From JADGHX01 sp037200125 (lineage in GTDB: Bacteria; Pseudomonadota; Gammaproteobacteria; Steroidobacterales; Steroidobacteraceae), in assembly GCA_037200125.1 (NCBI GenBank), contig JBBCGS010000001.1, positions 1-64,000 on the forward strand: a stretch of 64,000 bases of DNA, given 5' to 3'. The notes beneath the pieces are model-generated. The model was given only the letters and a program-made list of their open reading frames with translations, did not search any database and was not told where the DNA came from. Below, in pieces: positions 53,726 through 61,432 of this stretch (position 1 is the stretch's first letter; every line of letters begins with the position of its first letter). The position numbers and the translations under genes were made by a program.

Positions 53726-54412
53726 ATGCTTCAAGTCGACAACCTGTACGTCAGCTACGGCCAGAGCGAAGTGCTCCACGGCCTCGGTTTCACCGCCCGC
53801 CAGGGCGAGATCCTCGCGGTGATGGGGCGCAACGGCATGGGCAAGAGCACGCTGTTCAAATCGCTCATCGGCATCCTGCCGAGCAAGCGCGGCTCGGTGA
53901 AGCTGAATGACACCGAGCTCGCGGCGATGCCGAGCCACGGCCGCGTGCACAGCGGCCTTGCGTACGTGCCGCAGGGGAGAATGATCTTCCCGACGCTCAC
54001 GGTGCTGGACAACATCAAGACCGGGCTCAAGAGCGCCGCGGAGACCATCCCGGAAGAGATATTCGCGCTGTTCCCGGTGCTGTTCGACATGAAGAGCCGC
54101 AAGGGCGGCAACCTGTCGGGCGGCCAGCAACAGCAACTCGCGATCGCGCGCGCGCTCGCGAGCAACCCGTCCGTGCTGCTGCTCGACGAGCCGACCGAAG
54201 GCATCCAGCCCTCGATCATCAAGGACCTCGCTCGCGCGCTCAAAGAGATTCGCAAGATGCGCAATCTCACCATCGTCGTTTCGGAGCAGGTGCTGAGCTT
54301 TGCGCTCGACGTCGCCGACCGCCTGCTCGTCATCGAGAAAGGCAACTTCGTCGAGGAAGTCGCTCGCAGCGACGCGGACTCCGCGCGGCTCAGCGCCTAT
54401 CTCTCCGTCTGA
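53726..54412 (+). CDS. urtE: urea/amide ABC transporter ATP-binding protein UrtE
   Basis: A 228-residue LivF-like ATPase. Starting at ATG 53726 (AAAGG upstream) gives the family start MLQVDNLYVSYGQSEVLHGL; an upstream in-frame ATG at 53693 overlaps urtD. Walker A GRNGMGKST, signature LSGGQQQQLAIARAL, Walker B VLLLDEPTEGIQPSII and switch region VVSEQVLSF, where the usual His after Glu-Q is replaced as in other UrtE/LivF proteins. It completes the five-gene transporter. Confidence 0.96.
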   Translation: MLQVDNLYVSYGQSEVLHGLGFTARQGEILAVMGRNGMGKSTLFKSLIGILPSKRGSVKLNDTELAAMPSHGRVHSGLAYVPQGRMIFPTLTVLDNIKTGLKSAAETIPEEIFALFPVLFDMKSRKGGNLSGGQQQQLAIARALASNPSVLLLDEPTEGIQPSIIKDLARALKEIRKMRNLTIVVSEQVLSFALDVADRLLVIEKGNFVEEVARSDADSARLSAYLSV

Positions 54413-54434
54413 ACCAATCCATCAGGAGCCCACC

Positions 54435-55664
54435 GTGCCCAAGACACTCATCAAGGTCGACCTCAACGAATCTCCGTACGAGAACCCGCAGATCCACAAC
54501 CGCTGGCACCCGGATATTCCGATGGTGTCGTGGGTGAAGCCGGGCGACGATTTCCTCATCGAGACGTACGACTGGACGGGCGGCTTCATCAAGAACAACG
54601 ATTCCGCGGACGACGTGCGCGATATCGATCTCAGCATCGTGCACTTCCTTTCGGGGCCAGTGGGTGTCGAGGGCGCGGAGCCGGGCGACCTGCTCGTCGT
54701 GGACCTGCTCGATGTCGGCGCGAAGCCCGACAGCCTGTGGGGCTTCAATGGATTCTTCTCGAAGAAGAACGGCGGCGGCTTTCTCACCGATCACTTCCCG
54801 CTGGCGCAGAAGTCGATCTGGGACATCAAGGGAATGTTCACGCAGTCGCGCCACATTCCGGGCGTGAGTTTCGCCGGGCTGATTCATCCGGGTCTCATCG
54901 GCTGTCTGCCCGATCCGAAGCTGCTGGCGACCTGGAACACGCGCGAAGTGGATTTCATCAAGACGGACCCCACTCGTGTGCCGCCGCTCGCCAACGCGCC
55001 GTTTGGCGCGACGGCTCACATGGGCCAGCTCACCGGCGCCGCGAAAGCGAAGGCCGCCGCGGAAGGCGCGCGCACCGTGCCGCCGCGCGAGCATGGCGGC
55101 AACTGCGACATCAAGGATCTGTCACGTGGCTCGAAGATTTTCTTCCCCGTCTACGTGAAGGGCGCGGGCCTCTCGATGGGCGACCTGCATTTCAGCCAGG
55201 GCGACGGCGAGATCACGTTCTGCGGCGCCATCGAGATGGCGGGCTGGCTGCATCTGAAGGTGGACGTGATCAAGGGCGGCATGGCGATGTACGGCATCAA
55301 GAACCCGATCTTCAAGCCAAGCCCGATCACGCCGAAGTACGACGATTACCTGATTTTCGAGGGCATCTCGGTCGACGAGGCTGGCAAGCAGCATTACCTG
55401 GATGTGCACATCGCCTATCGCCAGGCGTGCCTCAATGCCATCGAGTACCTGACTAAGTTCGGTTACTCGCGCGCGCAGGCGTACTCGATTCTTGGCACGG
55501 CGCCGGTACAAGGGCACATCAGCGGTGTTGTCGATATCCCGAACGCGTGCGCCACGTTGTGGCTGCCGGCGGATATTTTTGAGTTCGACATCATGCCGAA
55601 TGCGGCCGGGCCGGTGAAGCACATCAAGGGCGGAGTGGATCTGCCGCTGTCGCAGGACAGGTAG
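54435..55664 (+). CDS. fmdA: formamidase
   Basis: Hydrolyses formamide to formate and ammonia in the cytoplasm. The 409-residue product has the FmdA/AmdA (acetamidase/formamidase) features: KVDLNESPYENPQIHNRWHPDIP at the start, the metal/active-site region FGATAHMGQ and REHGGNCDIKDLSRGS, FPVYVKGAGLSMGDLHFSQGDGEI, and the C-terminal NACATLWLPADIFEFDI. A GTG start at 54435 follows AGGAG. It lies 22 nt after urtE in the same operon, which argues that the transporter carries short-chain amides. Element C begins 7 nt after the stop. Confidence 0.95.
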   Translation: MPKTLIKVDLNESPYENPQIHNRWHPDIPMVSWVKPGDDFLIETYDWTGGFIKNNDSADDVRDIDLSIVHFLSGPVGVEGAEPGDLLVVDLLDVGAKPDSLWGFNGFFSKKNGGGFLTDHFPLAQKSIWDIKGMFTQSRHIPGVSFAGLIHPGLIGCLPDPKLLATWNTREVDFIKTDPTRVPPLANAPFGATAHMGQLTGAAKAKAAAEGARTVPPREHGGNCDIKDLSRGSKIFFPVYVKGAGLSMGDLHFSQGDGEITFCGAIEMAGWLHLKVDVIKGGMAMYGIKNPIFKPSPITPKYDDYLIFEGISVDEAGKQHYLDVHIAYRQACLNAIEYLTKFGYSRAQAYSILGTAPVQGHISGVVDIPNACATLWLPADIFEFDIMPNAAGPVKHIKGGVDLPLSQDR

Positions 55665-55670
55665 GACGAC

Positions 55671-55757
55671 GAAGAGGCCCTCAATCGCCGGGCGGCTGAG
55701 AGGAGAAAGAGGAGAGCTCCGCGCCCTCCCAGCCGCCTGGCGCTCGAGGGCTTCTTC
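55671..55757. repeat. inverted-repeat element C
   Basis: Arms 55671-55703 and 55725-55757 (33 nt, about five mismatches) enclose a 21-nt purine/pyrimidine-rich loop. The left arm holds the exact family core CCCTCAATCGCCGGGCGGC; the right arm has diverged. It lies between fmdA and fmdB and could partly terminate transcription or protect the upstream mRNA, lowering fmdB expression. Confidence 0.85.
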
Positions 55758-55771
55758 AGAGGAGTTGGTAA

Positions 55772-56104
55772 ATGCCTTTATATGAGTACGAGTGTTCGAA
55801 GCACGGCGCATTCGAGCGGATGCGCCCGTTGGCCGAGTCGGCGATGGCGCAGAAGTGCCCTGAGTGCGGGAAGGCCGCGCCCCGCGCGATCCTGAGCGCC
55901 GCACGTTTGGCGGCGATGGCGCCCACGCTTCGCGCCGCGCATGCCACCAACGAGCGCAGCGCTCACGAGCCGAAGAGCTCGAAGCAACATCGACACGGCC
56001 CCGGGTGCGGCTGTTCGCAATCCGCGCGAAAGGCGACGACGGCGCGCGCCGCCGACGGCAGCAAGATGTTCCCCGGGCGGCGGCCGTGGATGATCAGCCA
56101 CTAG
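55772..56104 (+). CDS. fmdB: FmdB family zinc-ribbon protein
   Basis: A 110-residue protein whose first 40 residues are the FmdB putative regulatory zinc ribbon: MPLYEYECSKHGAFERMRPL followed by KCPECGKAAPR, with Cys-8 and His-11 (C-x2-H) in place of the usual C-x2-C and the second C-P-E-C pair intact. The tail is basic and has a HGPGCGCS motif. In Methylophilus an fmdB gene accompanies fmdA and the amide transporter genes, so the context supports the name; its function is thought to be regulatory. AGAGGAG lies nine bases before the ATG. Confidence 0.88.
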   Translation: MPLYEYECSKHGAFERMRPLAESAMAQKCPECGKAAPRAILSAARLAAMAPTLRAAHATNERSAHEPKSSKQHRHGPGCGCSQSARKATTARAADGSKMFPGRRPWMISH

Positions 56105-56216
56105 CGGCGCGGGCGTGATCGCGGACCGACGGCGACCGCGTTCGGCAGGCACACCAACGCGGGAGCCCCTCCAGGGTTTGTGCCCGCAAGCAGCTTCAGC
56201 AGGCAGGCGCGGGCGG

Positions 56217-57710
56217 CTAGCGAGTTAGCTGAGTCCGCGCCGCGCCGACTTCGGCCAGCACGGCGTCCTTGATCTCGCCGTCACCGCTCGTGTCGCCGTC
56301 GCGCCGGATCGAGGTCAGCACCTTCAGCTGCATGACCGCCGCGTCCACATACGCGGACGGGGCGCCGCGCACGAATGTCAGTGTCCCGGTCGGCAGTGAG
56401 CGAGACATCGAGATCACCACCCAATCGCACCCCTGTGCGGCGGATGCGCGTACTTGCCACTGCACGCCGGTGTGATCCGTGAATGAATCGATCGCGGTTG
56501 CCGGATCGAGCCCGTCCTCGCTCGTGCAGGGCGCCGGTGGTGCTTGCGTGAAACGCTGACCGATGCTCAACGTCGCAGCCTGCATCCGCGCGTCATCCAT
56601 CATCCGTGACGAGGCCACCGCATCACGCGCGGTACAGCGCACGAGCGCTGCGCCAACGGCGTTCCACGGGGTGTCGCATCCTCGCTCGTAACGAGTGGCG
56701 CGAGCGGGGGTGGCAACAGCCTGCGACTCATCGACGCAATATTCCGGCCCAAGTGCCGTGCACAGACCCGCGCGCTGCGTATCCCTCAGCGGGGCATCGG
56801 TGCCGCCGAGCGAAAGTGAATACGGCAACATGTGTGCGTAGTACGTTCGTCGTACGTCGGCCATGTGCTTTTCGAATCGCGCATAGGGCGCGGGCAGTGG
56901 GATGCCGCCGATCAACGGCTGGTTCCGCTCCGAAGGCATCCCGAGGATGCGCATCGGGTCATGCAGGGCGACTTCTCCCCACTGCGTCGAGGCGTCCTCG
57001 ATCGTTCGAATCGGCACCGCGTATCCCGACGCGTCGGCACTCTCGCTGCTGCGGTTGTTGATGAGCCCAACCACCTGACCCTGGCCGTCGAACAACGCCG
57101 CGCCGCTCGCGCCATGCCCCGGCGCGGGCCCGAACTCGATCCAGCCATCGCGTCCGAACGCCGCGATCGTCGTGCGGCCGCGATACTGCGTCCGCCCGAA
57201 CGCGATTTCGCCGTCACGCTCGCGCCACGCCAGATAGAAGGCGTCGCCGATCTCATTGCTCGTGTTGTGCGGACGTGCTGGCAGCGCGGGCAGGCCCGCG
57301 ACCTTGAACGTCACGAAGTCATCGCGCATCGAGTAGCGCACGACGCTCTCGACCTTGTATGTGCGCCCCGCGCGGTCGCGCACGAACGGCACTTCGAACC
57401 GGCCGCCCAGCACCGGCTCGAATACGTGCGCGGCGGTAGCCAGTTCTCCATCGCCGAAACAGAACGCGGAGCCCGCGACGCGAACGAGCGGAGCGGGCTC
57501 GAATGCGCGCGTGTCCGAGGTGCTCGGGGGTGATTGCGCCAGCACCTCGAAGGTGCAGTCGAGAATGGCCTGCTTCACGCGACCGTCGATTCTCGCGGTG
57601 TCGGCGAAGGCGGGATGGGCAAGGAGGCACGCGCCCGACAGCGCGGCGAGCGCCAGCATCCGCGAGCGCTCGAATGCGCGGAAAGAAGGTCGACTAGGGG
57701 TGGTTCGCAT
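56217..57710 (-). CDS. secreted trypsin-like serine protease
   Basis: A 497-residue exported protein. Signal peptide (MLALAALSGACLLAHPAFA), then a trypsin-like fold with the likely triad His in LATAAHVFEP, Asp in MRDDFVTFKV and Ser in GPAPGHGASGAALFDGQG (GxSG). The second half (about 290-497) is Cys-containing, without a known domain, and ends with a beta-rich stretch (GCDWVVISMSRSLPTGTLTF). GGGAGG lies five bases before the ATG. No neighbour explains its substrate. It is convergent with fmdB and divergent from the aldo/keto reductase gene. Confidence 0.8.
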   Translation of the reverse strand: MRTTPSRPSFRAFERSRMLALAALSGACLLAHPAFADTARIDGRVKQAILDCTFEVLAQSPPSTSDTRAFEPAPLVRVAGSAFCFGDGELATAAHVFEPVLGGRFEVPFVRDRAGRTYKVESVVRYSMRDDFVTFKVAGLPALPARPHNTSNEIGDAFYLAWRERDGEIAFGRTQYRGRTTIAAFGRDGWIEFGPAPGHGASGAALFDGQGQVVGLINNRSSESADASGYAVPIRTIEDASTQWGEVALHDPMRILGMPSERNQPLIGGIPLPAPYARFEKHMADVRRTYYAHMLPYSLSLGGTDAPLRDTQRAGLCTALGPEYCVDESQAVATPARATRYERGCDTPWNAVGAALVRCTARDAVASSRMMDDARMQAATLSIGQRFTQAPPAPCTSEDGLDPATAIDSFTDHTGVQWQVRASAAQGCDWVVISMSRSLPTGTLTFVRGAPSAYVDAAVMQLKVLTSIRRDGDTSGDGEIKDAVLAEVGAARTQLTR

Positions 57711-58284
57711 GAGACCTCCCTGCTCGGGCCCGATCGATGTTTCGTCGGGTAATTGGCCAATCCGTCGGCGGCCGGAAAGCTACTCAATCGTTGGGGTCTT
57801 GTCACTATTTTCGGTACAGAAGGCCGTGTCAGACATTGGAGTATTCGGGGCGCTGCGGGCCGGCTGCGGGCGGCGGTCTGGGCGGAAATGACACGTTCAT
57901 TTCAGCCGGCCGTGCCCGATCCCGTGGTACTGCGAGTCTCAGTTCATCGGGGCGTGCTCGACGGGGCGAACTGCGCAACTTGCCCGTGCCGCACATCGCC
58001 CGCGGATCGAGACCCGCCGAGCCGCTTCATTTCCGGCCATTGGCCGGGGCTCCCGCCGTACACGGCGCGACGCCGGACGATTCCATCCGCGCCCCCGGGC
58101 GCGGTAGACCCGCCGTTTGCGGCGCTCGGCCATCAAGCTATGACTGGAAGTCATCAGTACCCATAGGGCGGCCGCCCGGCCACGCCGTGCCCGCCCAATG
58201 GCCGCTCTGTCTGGACAATTGCGACGGGCCGGGGTTAAGTCCGGTCCCTTCCCACGTCGTTTTCCGAATCGAACGGAGACATCC
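57711..58284. other. 574-nt gap without a convincing gene
   Basis: The gap separates the divergent protease and aldo/keto reductase genes. Open frames on both strands (for example 57753-58166 + and 57939-58331 -) give Arg/Pro-rich translations with no domain, signal or ribosome-binding site, as expected of chance frames in GC-rich DNA. The first about 130 nt, beside the protease start, are AT-richer and may hold its promoter. No repeat or RNA structure was recognised. Confidence 0.5.
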
Positions 58285-59244
58285 ATGTCAGCTTCCGAGG
58301 GTTCTAATTTTTCCCGCCGTACGCTCATCAAATCGGGTGTCTATGCCACGGTGGGGTTTGCGGTGGCGCGTGCCGGCGTTGTCGGGGCCGCCGACAAGAG
58401 CCTGCCGCTCATCACGAAGACCGTTCCGTCGACGAAGGAGAAGCTGCCGGTCATCGGCATCGGCACGAACAACTTCGGGGTCACCGCCGCGGACGAGCTG
58501 GCGGCGCGTCGCGACGTGATCAAGATGCTGCCGGAGCTTGGCGGCGCGATCATCGACACCGCGCAGGCCTACGGCGCGTCCGAGCAGGTCATCGGCGATT
58601 CGATGGCCGCCATCGGCAACCGCTCGAAGCTCTTCATCGCCACCAAGACTCCGCTGGCCGGCAACGTCTCGGACGCGAAAGCGACGCTCGAGAAGTCCTT
58701 CGCCGCGCTCAAGACGGACAAGATCGACCTTCTGCAGATCCACAACGTGCACGGCATCGACGAGCTCCTGCCGCTGTACAAGGACTACAAGAAGGCCGGT
58801 CGCATCCGCTACATCGGCGTCACCACGTCGGTCGACTCGCAGTACGCGGAGCTGGTCGCGGCGATGAAGAAATACGACTTCGATTTCGTCCAGGTCGATT
58901 ACTCGATGCAGGACCGCTCGGCGGAGAAGGATGTGTTCCCGGTTGCGCAGGACAAGGGCATGGGCGTGCTCGTGAACATGCCGCTCGGCGGTCGTCGCGG
59001 CAGCAACCTCATGCAGAAAGTCGCCGGCAAGGAGCTGCCGAAGTGGGCGGCCGACCTCGACGTGACAAGCTGGGCGCAGTTCTTCCTCAAGTACGACATC
59101 TCGCACCCGGTGGTGACCGCTGCCATTCCGGGTACGACAAAGGTCAGCCACCTCGAAGACAACCAGAAAGCGGGACGGGGACGCCTACCCGATGCGGCCA
59201 CTCGCAAGAAGATGGAAGAGCTCTGGGAGAGCATCTCGACCTGA
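58285..59244 (+). CDS. Tat-exported aldo/keto reductase
   Basis: A 319-residue NADPH-dependent reductase of the AKR superfamily with a twin-arginine signal (SRRTLIKSGVYATVGFAVARAG), so it is probably exported folded with its cofactor. The AKR marks are LPVIGIGTNNFG, AIIDTAQAYGASEQVIGDSM (catalytic Asp and Tyr), KLFIATKTPL (Lys), DLLQIHNVHGIDEL (His) and TAAIPGTTKVSHLEDNQKAG for the NADP phosphate. The ATG at 58285 follows GGAG. A perfect 26-bp palindrome lies 16 nt after the stop. Substrate unknown. Confidence 0.9.
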   Translation: MSASEGSNFSRRTLIKSGVYATVGFAVARAGVVGAADKSLPLITKTVPSTKEKLPVIGIGTNNFGVTAADELAARRDVIKMLPELGGAIIDTAQAYGASEQVIGDSMAAIGNRSKLFIATKTPLAGNVSDAKATLEKSFAALKTDKIDLLQIHNVHGIDELLPLYKDYKKAGRIRYIGVTTSVDSQYAELVAAMKKYDFDFVQVDYSMQDRSAEKDVFPVAQDKGMGVLVNMPLGGRRGSNLMQKVAGKELPKWAADLDVTSWAQFFLKYDISHPVVTAAIPGTTKVSHLEDNQKAGRGRLPDAATRKKMEELWESIST

Positions 59245-59259
59245 GAGCTTCTTTTCCTC

Positions 59260-59285
59260 AGCGGCTGCCGCTAGCGGCAGCCGCT
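59260..59285 (+). terminator. perfect 26-bp palindrome after the reductase gene
   Basis: AGCGGCTGCCG-CTAG-CGGCAGCCGCT gives an 11-bp stem. It begins 16 nt after the stop codon at 59244 and is the likely terminator, though it lacks a T run. Confidence 0.65.
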
Positions 59286-59376
59286 TCCGAAGCTTCGCCG
59301 CACGCGAGCTTCGTTCCGTCGCGCTTGCGCGTACAATTCCCGCGCCTGCATTGCGTTTCCCCAATCTGACCGCCGT

Positions 59377-59394
59377 GTGCCGTTTTTGCGGCAC
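59377..59394. other. hairpin in the 369-nt gap 59245-59613
   Basis: GTGCCG-TTTTTG-CGGCAC, extendable by a further four pairs with one bulge. The gap otherwise holds the reductase terminator and about 200 nt upstream of the AraC-type gene in which I see no gene or clear promoter. Confidence 0.4.
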
Positions 59395-59613
59395 GGCGCA
59401 TGCATTCTCAATCACCCGATGTCTCGCAAGCCGCTTCTCGCGGTTCGCAAAGACCCAGTCTGTCTCGATTTAGAACATGAAGCGATCGGCTCGCCCGGTC
59501 CTGGTGCGGTTCACTGACAGCGTCGCGCGTGCTTATCCAAAAGGGGGATATCGCGCGCGTGGCATGTGCGGTTGAGTGACGCGCCTTGGGCTGGTCGCGC
59601 AGGGGAGAAGTCG

Positions 59614-60069
59614 ATGTTCCAGAACGCCACCTTGCCGGTTTCCGAATCCAAGCGGATGCCCACGAACCCCGCGGCTCGGGCGAGTGTGCCGCCGGGCCTG
59701 GCTGGCATCGCAACCCGGGGCGGCCTGGCGCCATGGCAGATTCGCAGGGTCACCGAGTTCATCGAGGAGCATCTCTCCTCGACCATCCGGCTGCAGGATC
59801 TCGCGGGCATCGCGCGTCTCAGTCACAGCCATTTCTGCCGTGCGTTCAAGGAAAGCCTCGGCCATCCCGCGCACGCGTACGTGATGCGACGACGCGTGCA
59901 GCGCGCCCAAGGCCTCATGTTGACGACCACGGAATCCCTGAGCCAGATTGCCGCGCTCTGCGGCATGGCCGACCAGGCGCACTTCTGCAAGCTTTTCCGC
60001 CGGCTCGTGGGCGAGAGCCCTAATGCCTGGCGCCGCGCGCGCCTGGAGGCGACAACCACTCCCGGGTGA
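59614..60069 (+). CDS. AraC-type regulator consisting mainly of the DNA-binding domain
   Basis: A 151-residue protein: about 45 unremarkable residues, then a full AraC double helix-turn-helix (TIRLQDLAGIARLSHSHFCRAFKESLGHPAHAYVMRRRV; ESLSQIAALCGMADQAHFCKLFRRLVGESPNAWR). It lacks an effector domain, like SoxS and MarA, so its amount probably sets its effect. GGGGAG stands eight bases before the ATG at 59614; a longer frame begins at 59566. It lies 115 nt upstream of an RND efflux operon and is the obvious candidate activator of it. Confidence 0.88.
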   Translation: MFQNATLPVSESKRMPTNPAARASVPPGLAGIATRGGLAPWQIRRVTEFIEEHLSSTIRLQDLAGIARLSHSHFCRAFKESLGHPAHAYVMRRRVQRAQGLMLTTTESLSQIAALCGMADQAHFCKLFRRLVGESPNAWRRARLEATTTPG

Positions 60070-60136
60070 CGTAAGCGCGCCGCCGGAGCGAAGACAGACA
60101 AACAATGGCACGTGGGTCCAAGAGGCCCGCGGCCTC

Positions 60137-60164
60137 ACGACGCCAGTGTGTGGACTGGCGTCGT
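60137..60164. promoter_or_regulatory. perfect 11-bp inverted repeat before the efflux operon
   Basis: ACGACGCCAGT-GTGTGG-ACTGGCGTCGT lies 20 nt upstream of the adaptor gene start and 67 nt after the AraC-type gene. It may be a terminator for the regulator gene or an operator/attenuator of the efflux operon. Confidence 0.5.
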
Positions 60165-60184
60165 CGTTCCCAGGGGAGAAAAAC

Positions 60185-61432
60185 ATGCGTAGTTCGCAAC
60201 ACGCTGCGGTCGCCGCGCGCGCCGGTTCCGGTGCGGTGGTGGGTTCCGCGAGGTTCCGTGTCGCCCTGACTTTTCTTGCGGCCGGCTGCGTGGTGCTACT
60301 CAGCGCATGCGGCAAGGCGGGTGCTCCCGGGGATGGGGCCGCGGCAGCGCCGCCGGAAGTGAGTGTCGCACCGGCGCTCTCCCGGGAAGTCACGGACTTC
60401 GATGAGTTCACCGGGAGATTCGTGCCGGTCGAGCGCGTGGAGATCCGGCCGCGCGTGTCGGGCTACATCTCACAGGTCCATTTCCCCGAAGGCCGCGAAG
60501 TGAAGAAGGGCGATGTGCTCTTCGTGATCGACGCGCGCCCATATGAGGCCGAGCTGAAACGCGTGAAAGCGCAGCTTGCGCAGGCACGCACGCAGTTGAG
60601 TCTCGCGAACCTGGAGAAGGCGCGCGCGGAAAAGCTCGCGGCCTCGCGCGCGATCTCGAAGGAAGAGTTCGACTCCCGTGTCGCCTCCAGCGAGCAGGCG
60701 GGCGCCAACGTGAATGCCGCGGAAGCCGCCGTCGATGCGGCCCAGTTGAACGTGACGTTCACGCGCATCGAGGCGCCGATCAACGGCATCGTCAGCCGTG
60801 CCGAGGTCACGGCCGGCAATCTCGTCAACATCGGCCAGTCGCTGCTCACGACCATCGTCTCGATCGACCCGATCTACGTGGAGTTCGAGGGCGACGAGCA
60901 GGTGTACCTCAAGTACATCGAGATGGATCGGCGCGGCGAGCGCAAGAGCTCGCGCTACGCGCGCAACCCCGTATGGATCGGTCTTTCGGACGAAACCGGC
61001 TTTCCCCACGAAGGCGTCATGGCGTTCGTGAACAACGAGGTCGACGCCGCGACCGGCACGATTCGCGCCCGCGCGGAGCTCGACAACAAGGACCGACGCT
61101 TCACGCCCGGCCTGCTCGCGCGCGTGCGTCTCGTGGGCAGCGGCAAGTACGACGCGGTGCTTATCGTCGACAGTGCCGTCGGCACGGACCAGAACGTCAA
61201 GTACGTGTTCGTCGTGCCGCCGGACAACCACGTGCAGTACCGTGCGGTGAAGCTCGGCCCGCTGGTGGATGGAATGCGTGTCGTGCGTAGCGGCCTGAAG
61301 TCCGGCGAGACGATCGTCATCAGCGGTTTGCAGCGTGTGCGGCCTAACGCGCCGATCACGCCGCGTCTCGTTGCGATGGGCGGGCCGCCGGCGGCCACCG
61401 GGGAGCAGGCAGCCAACACGGCCAAGCCATGA
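60185..61432 (+). CDS. RND multidrug efflux periplasmic adaptor (AcrA/MexA type)
   Basis: A 415-residue membrane-fusion lipoprotein. The lipobox is LLSAC. Then come the lipoyl half-motifs VSGYISQVHFPEGREVKKGDVLFVIDARPYEAEL and VTFTRIEAPINGIVSRAEVTAGNLVN around a helical hairpin, and the beta-barrel/membrane-proximal region ending SGLQRVRPNAPITPRLVAM. ATG 60185 follows GGGGAG. The stop overlaps the permease start (ATGA). It links the permease to an outer-membrane channel that is not seen in the window. Confidence 0.93.
   Translation: MRSSQHAAVAARAGSGAVVGSARFRVALTFLAAGCVVLLSACGKAGAPGDGAAAAPPEVSVAPALSREVTDFDEFTGRFVPVERVEIRPRVSGYISQVHFPEGREVKKGDVLFVIDARPYEAELKRVKAQLAQARTQLSLANLEKARAEKLAASRAISKEEFDSRVASSEQAGANVNAAEAAVDAAQLNVTFTRIEAPINGIVSRAEVTAGNLVNIGQSLLTTIVSIDPIYVEFEGDEQVYLKYIEMDRRGERKSSRYARNPVWIGLSDETGFPHEGVMAFVNNEVDAATGTIRARAELDNKDRRFTPGLLARVRLVGSGKYDAVLIVDSAVGTDQNVKYVFVVPPDNHVQYRAVKLGPLVDGMRVVRSGLKSGETIVISGLQRVRPNAPITPRLVAMGGPPAATGEQAANTAKP

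Noticed and set aside
57753..58166. 137-codon ORF between the protease and the aldo/keto reductase
   Set aside because: No domain, no signal, Arg/Pro-rich, competing open frames on both strands; treated as non-coding.
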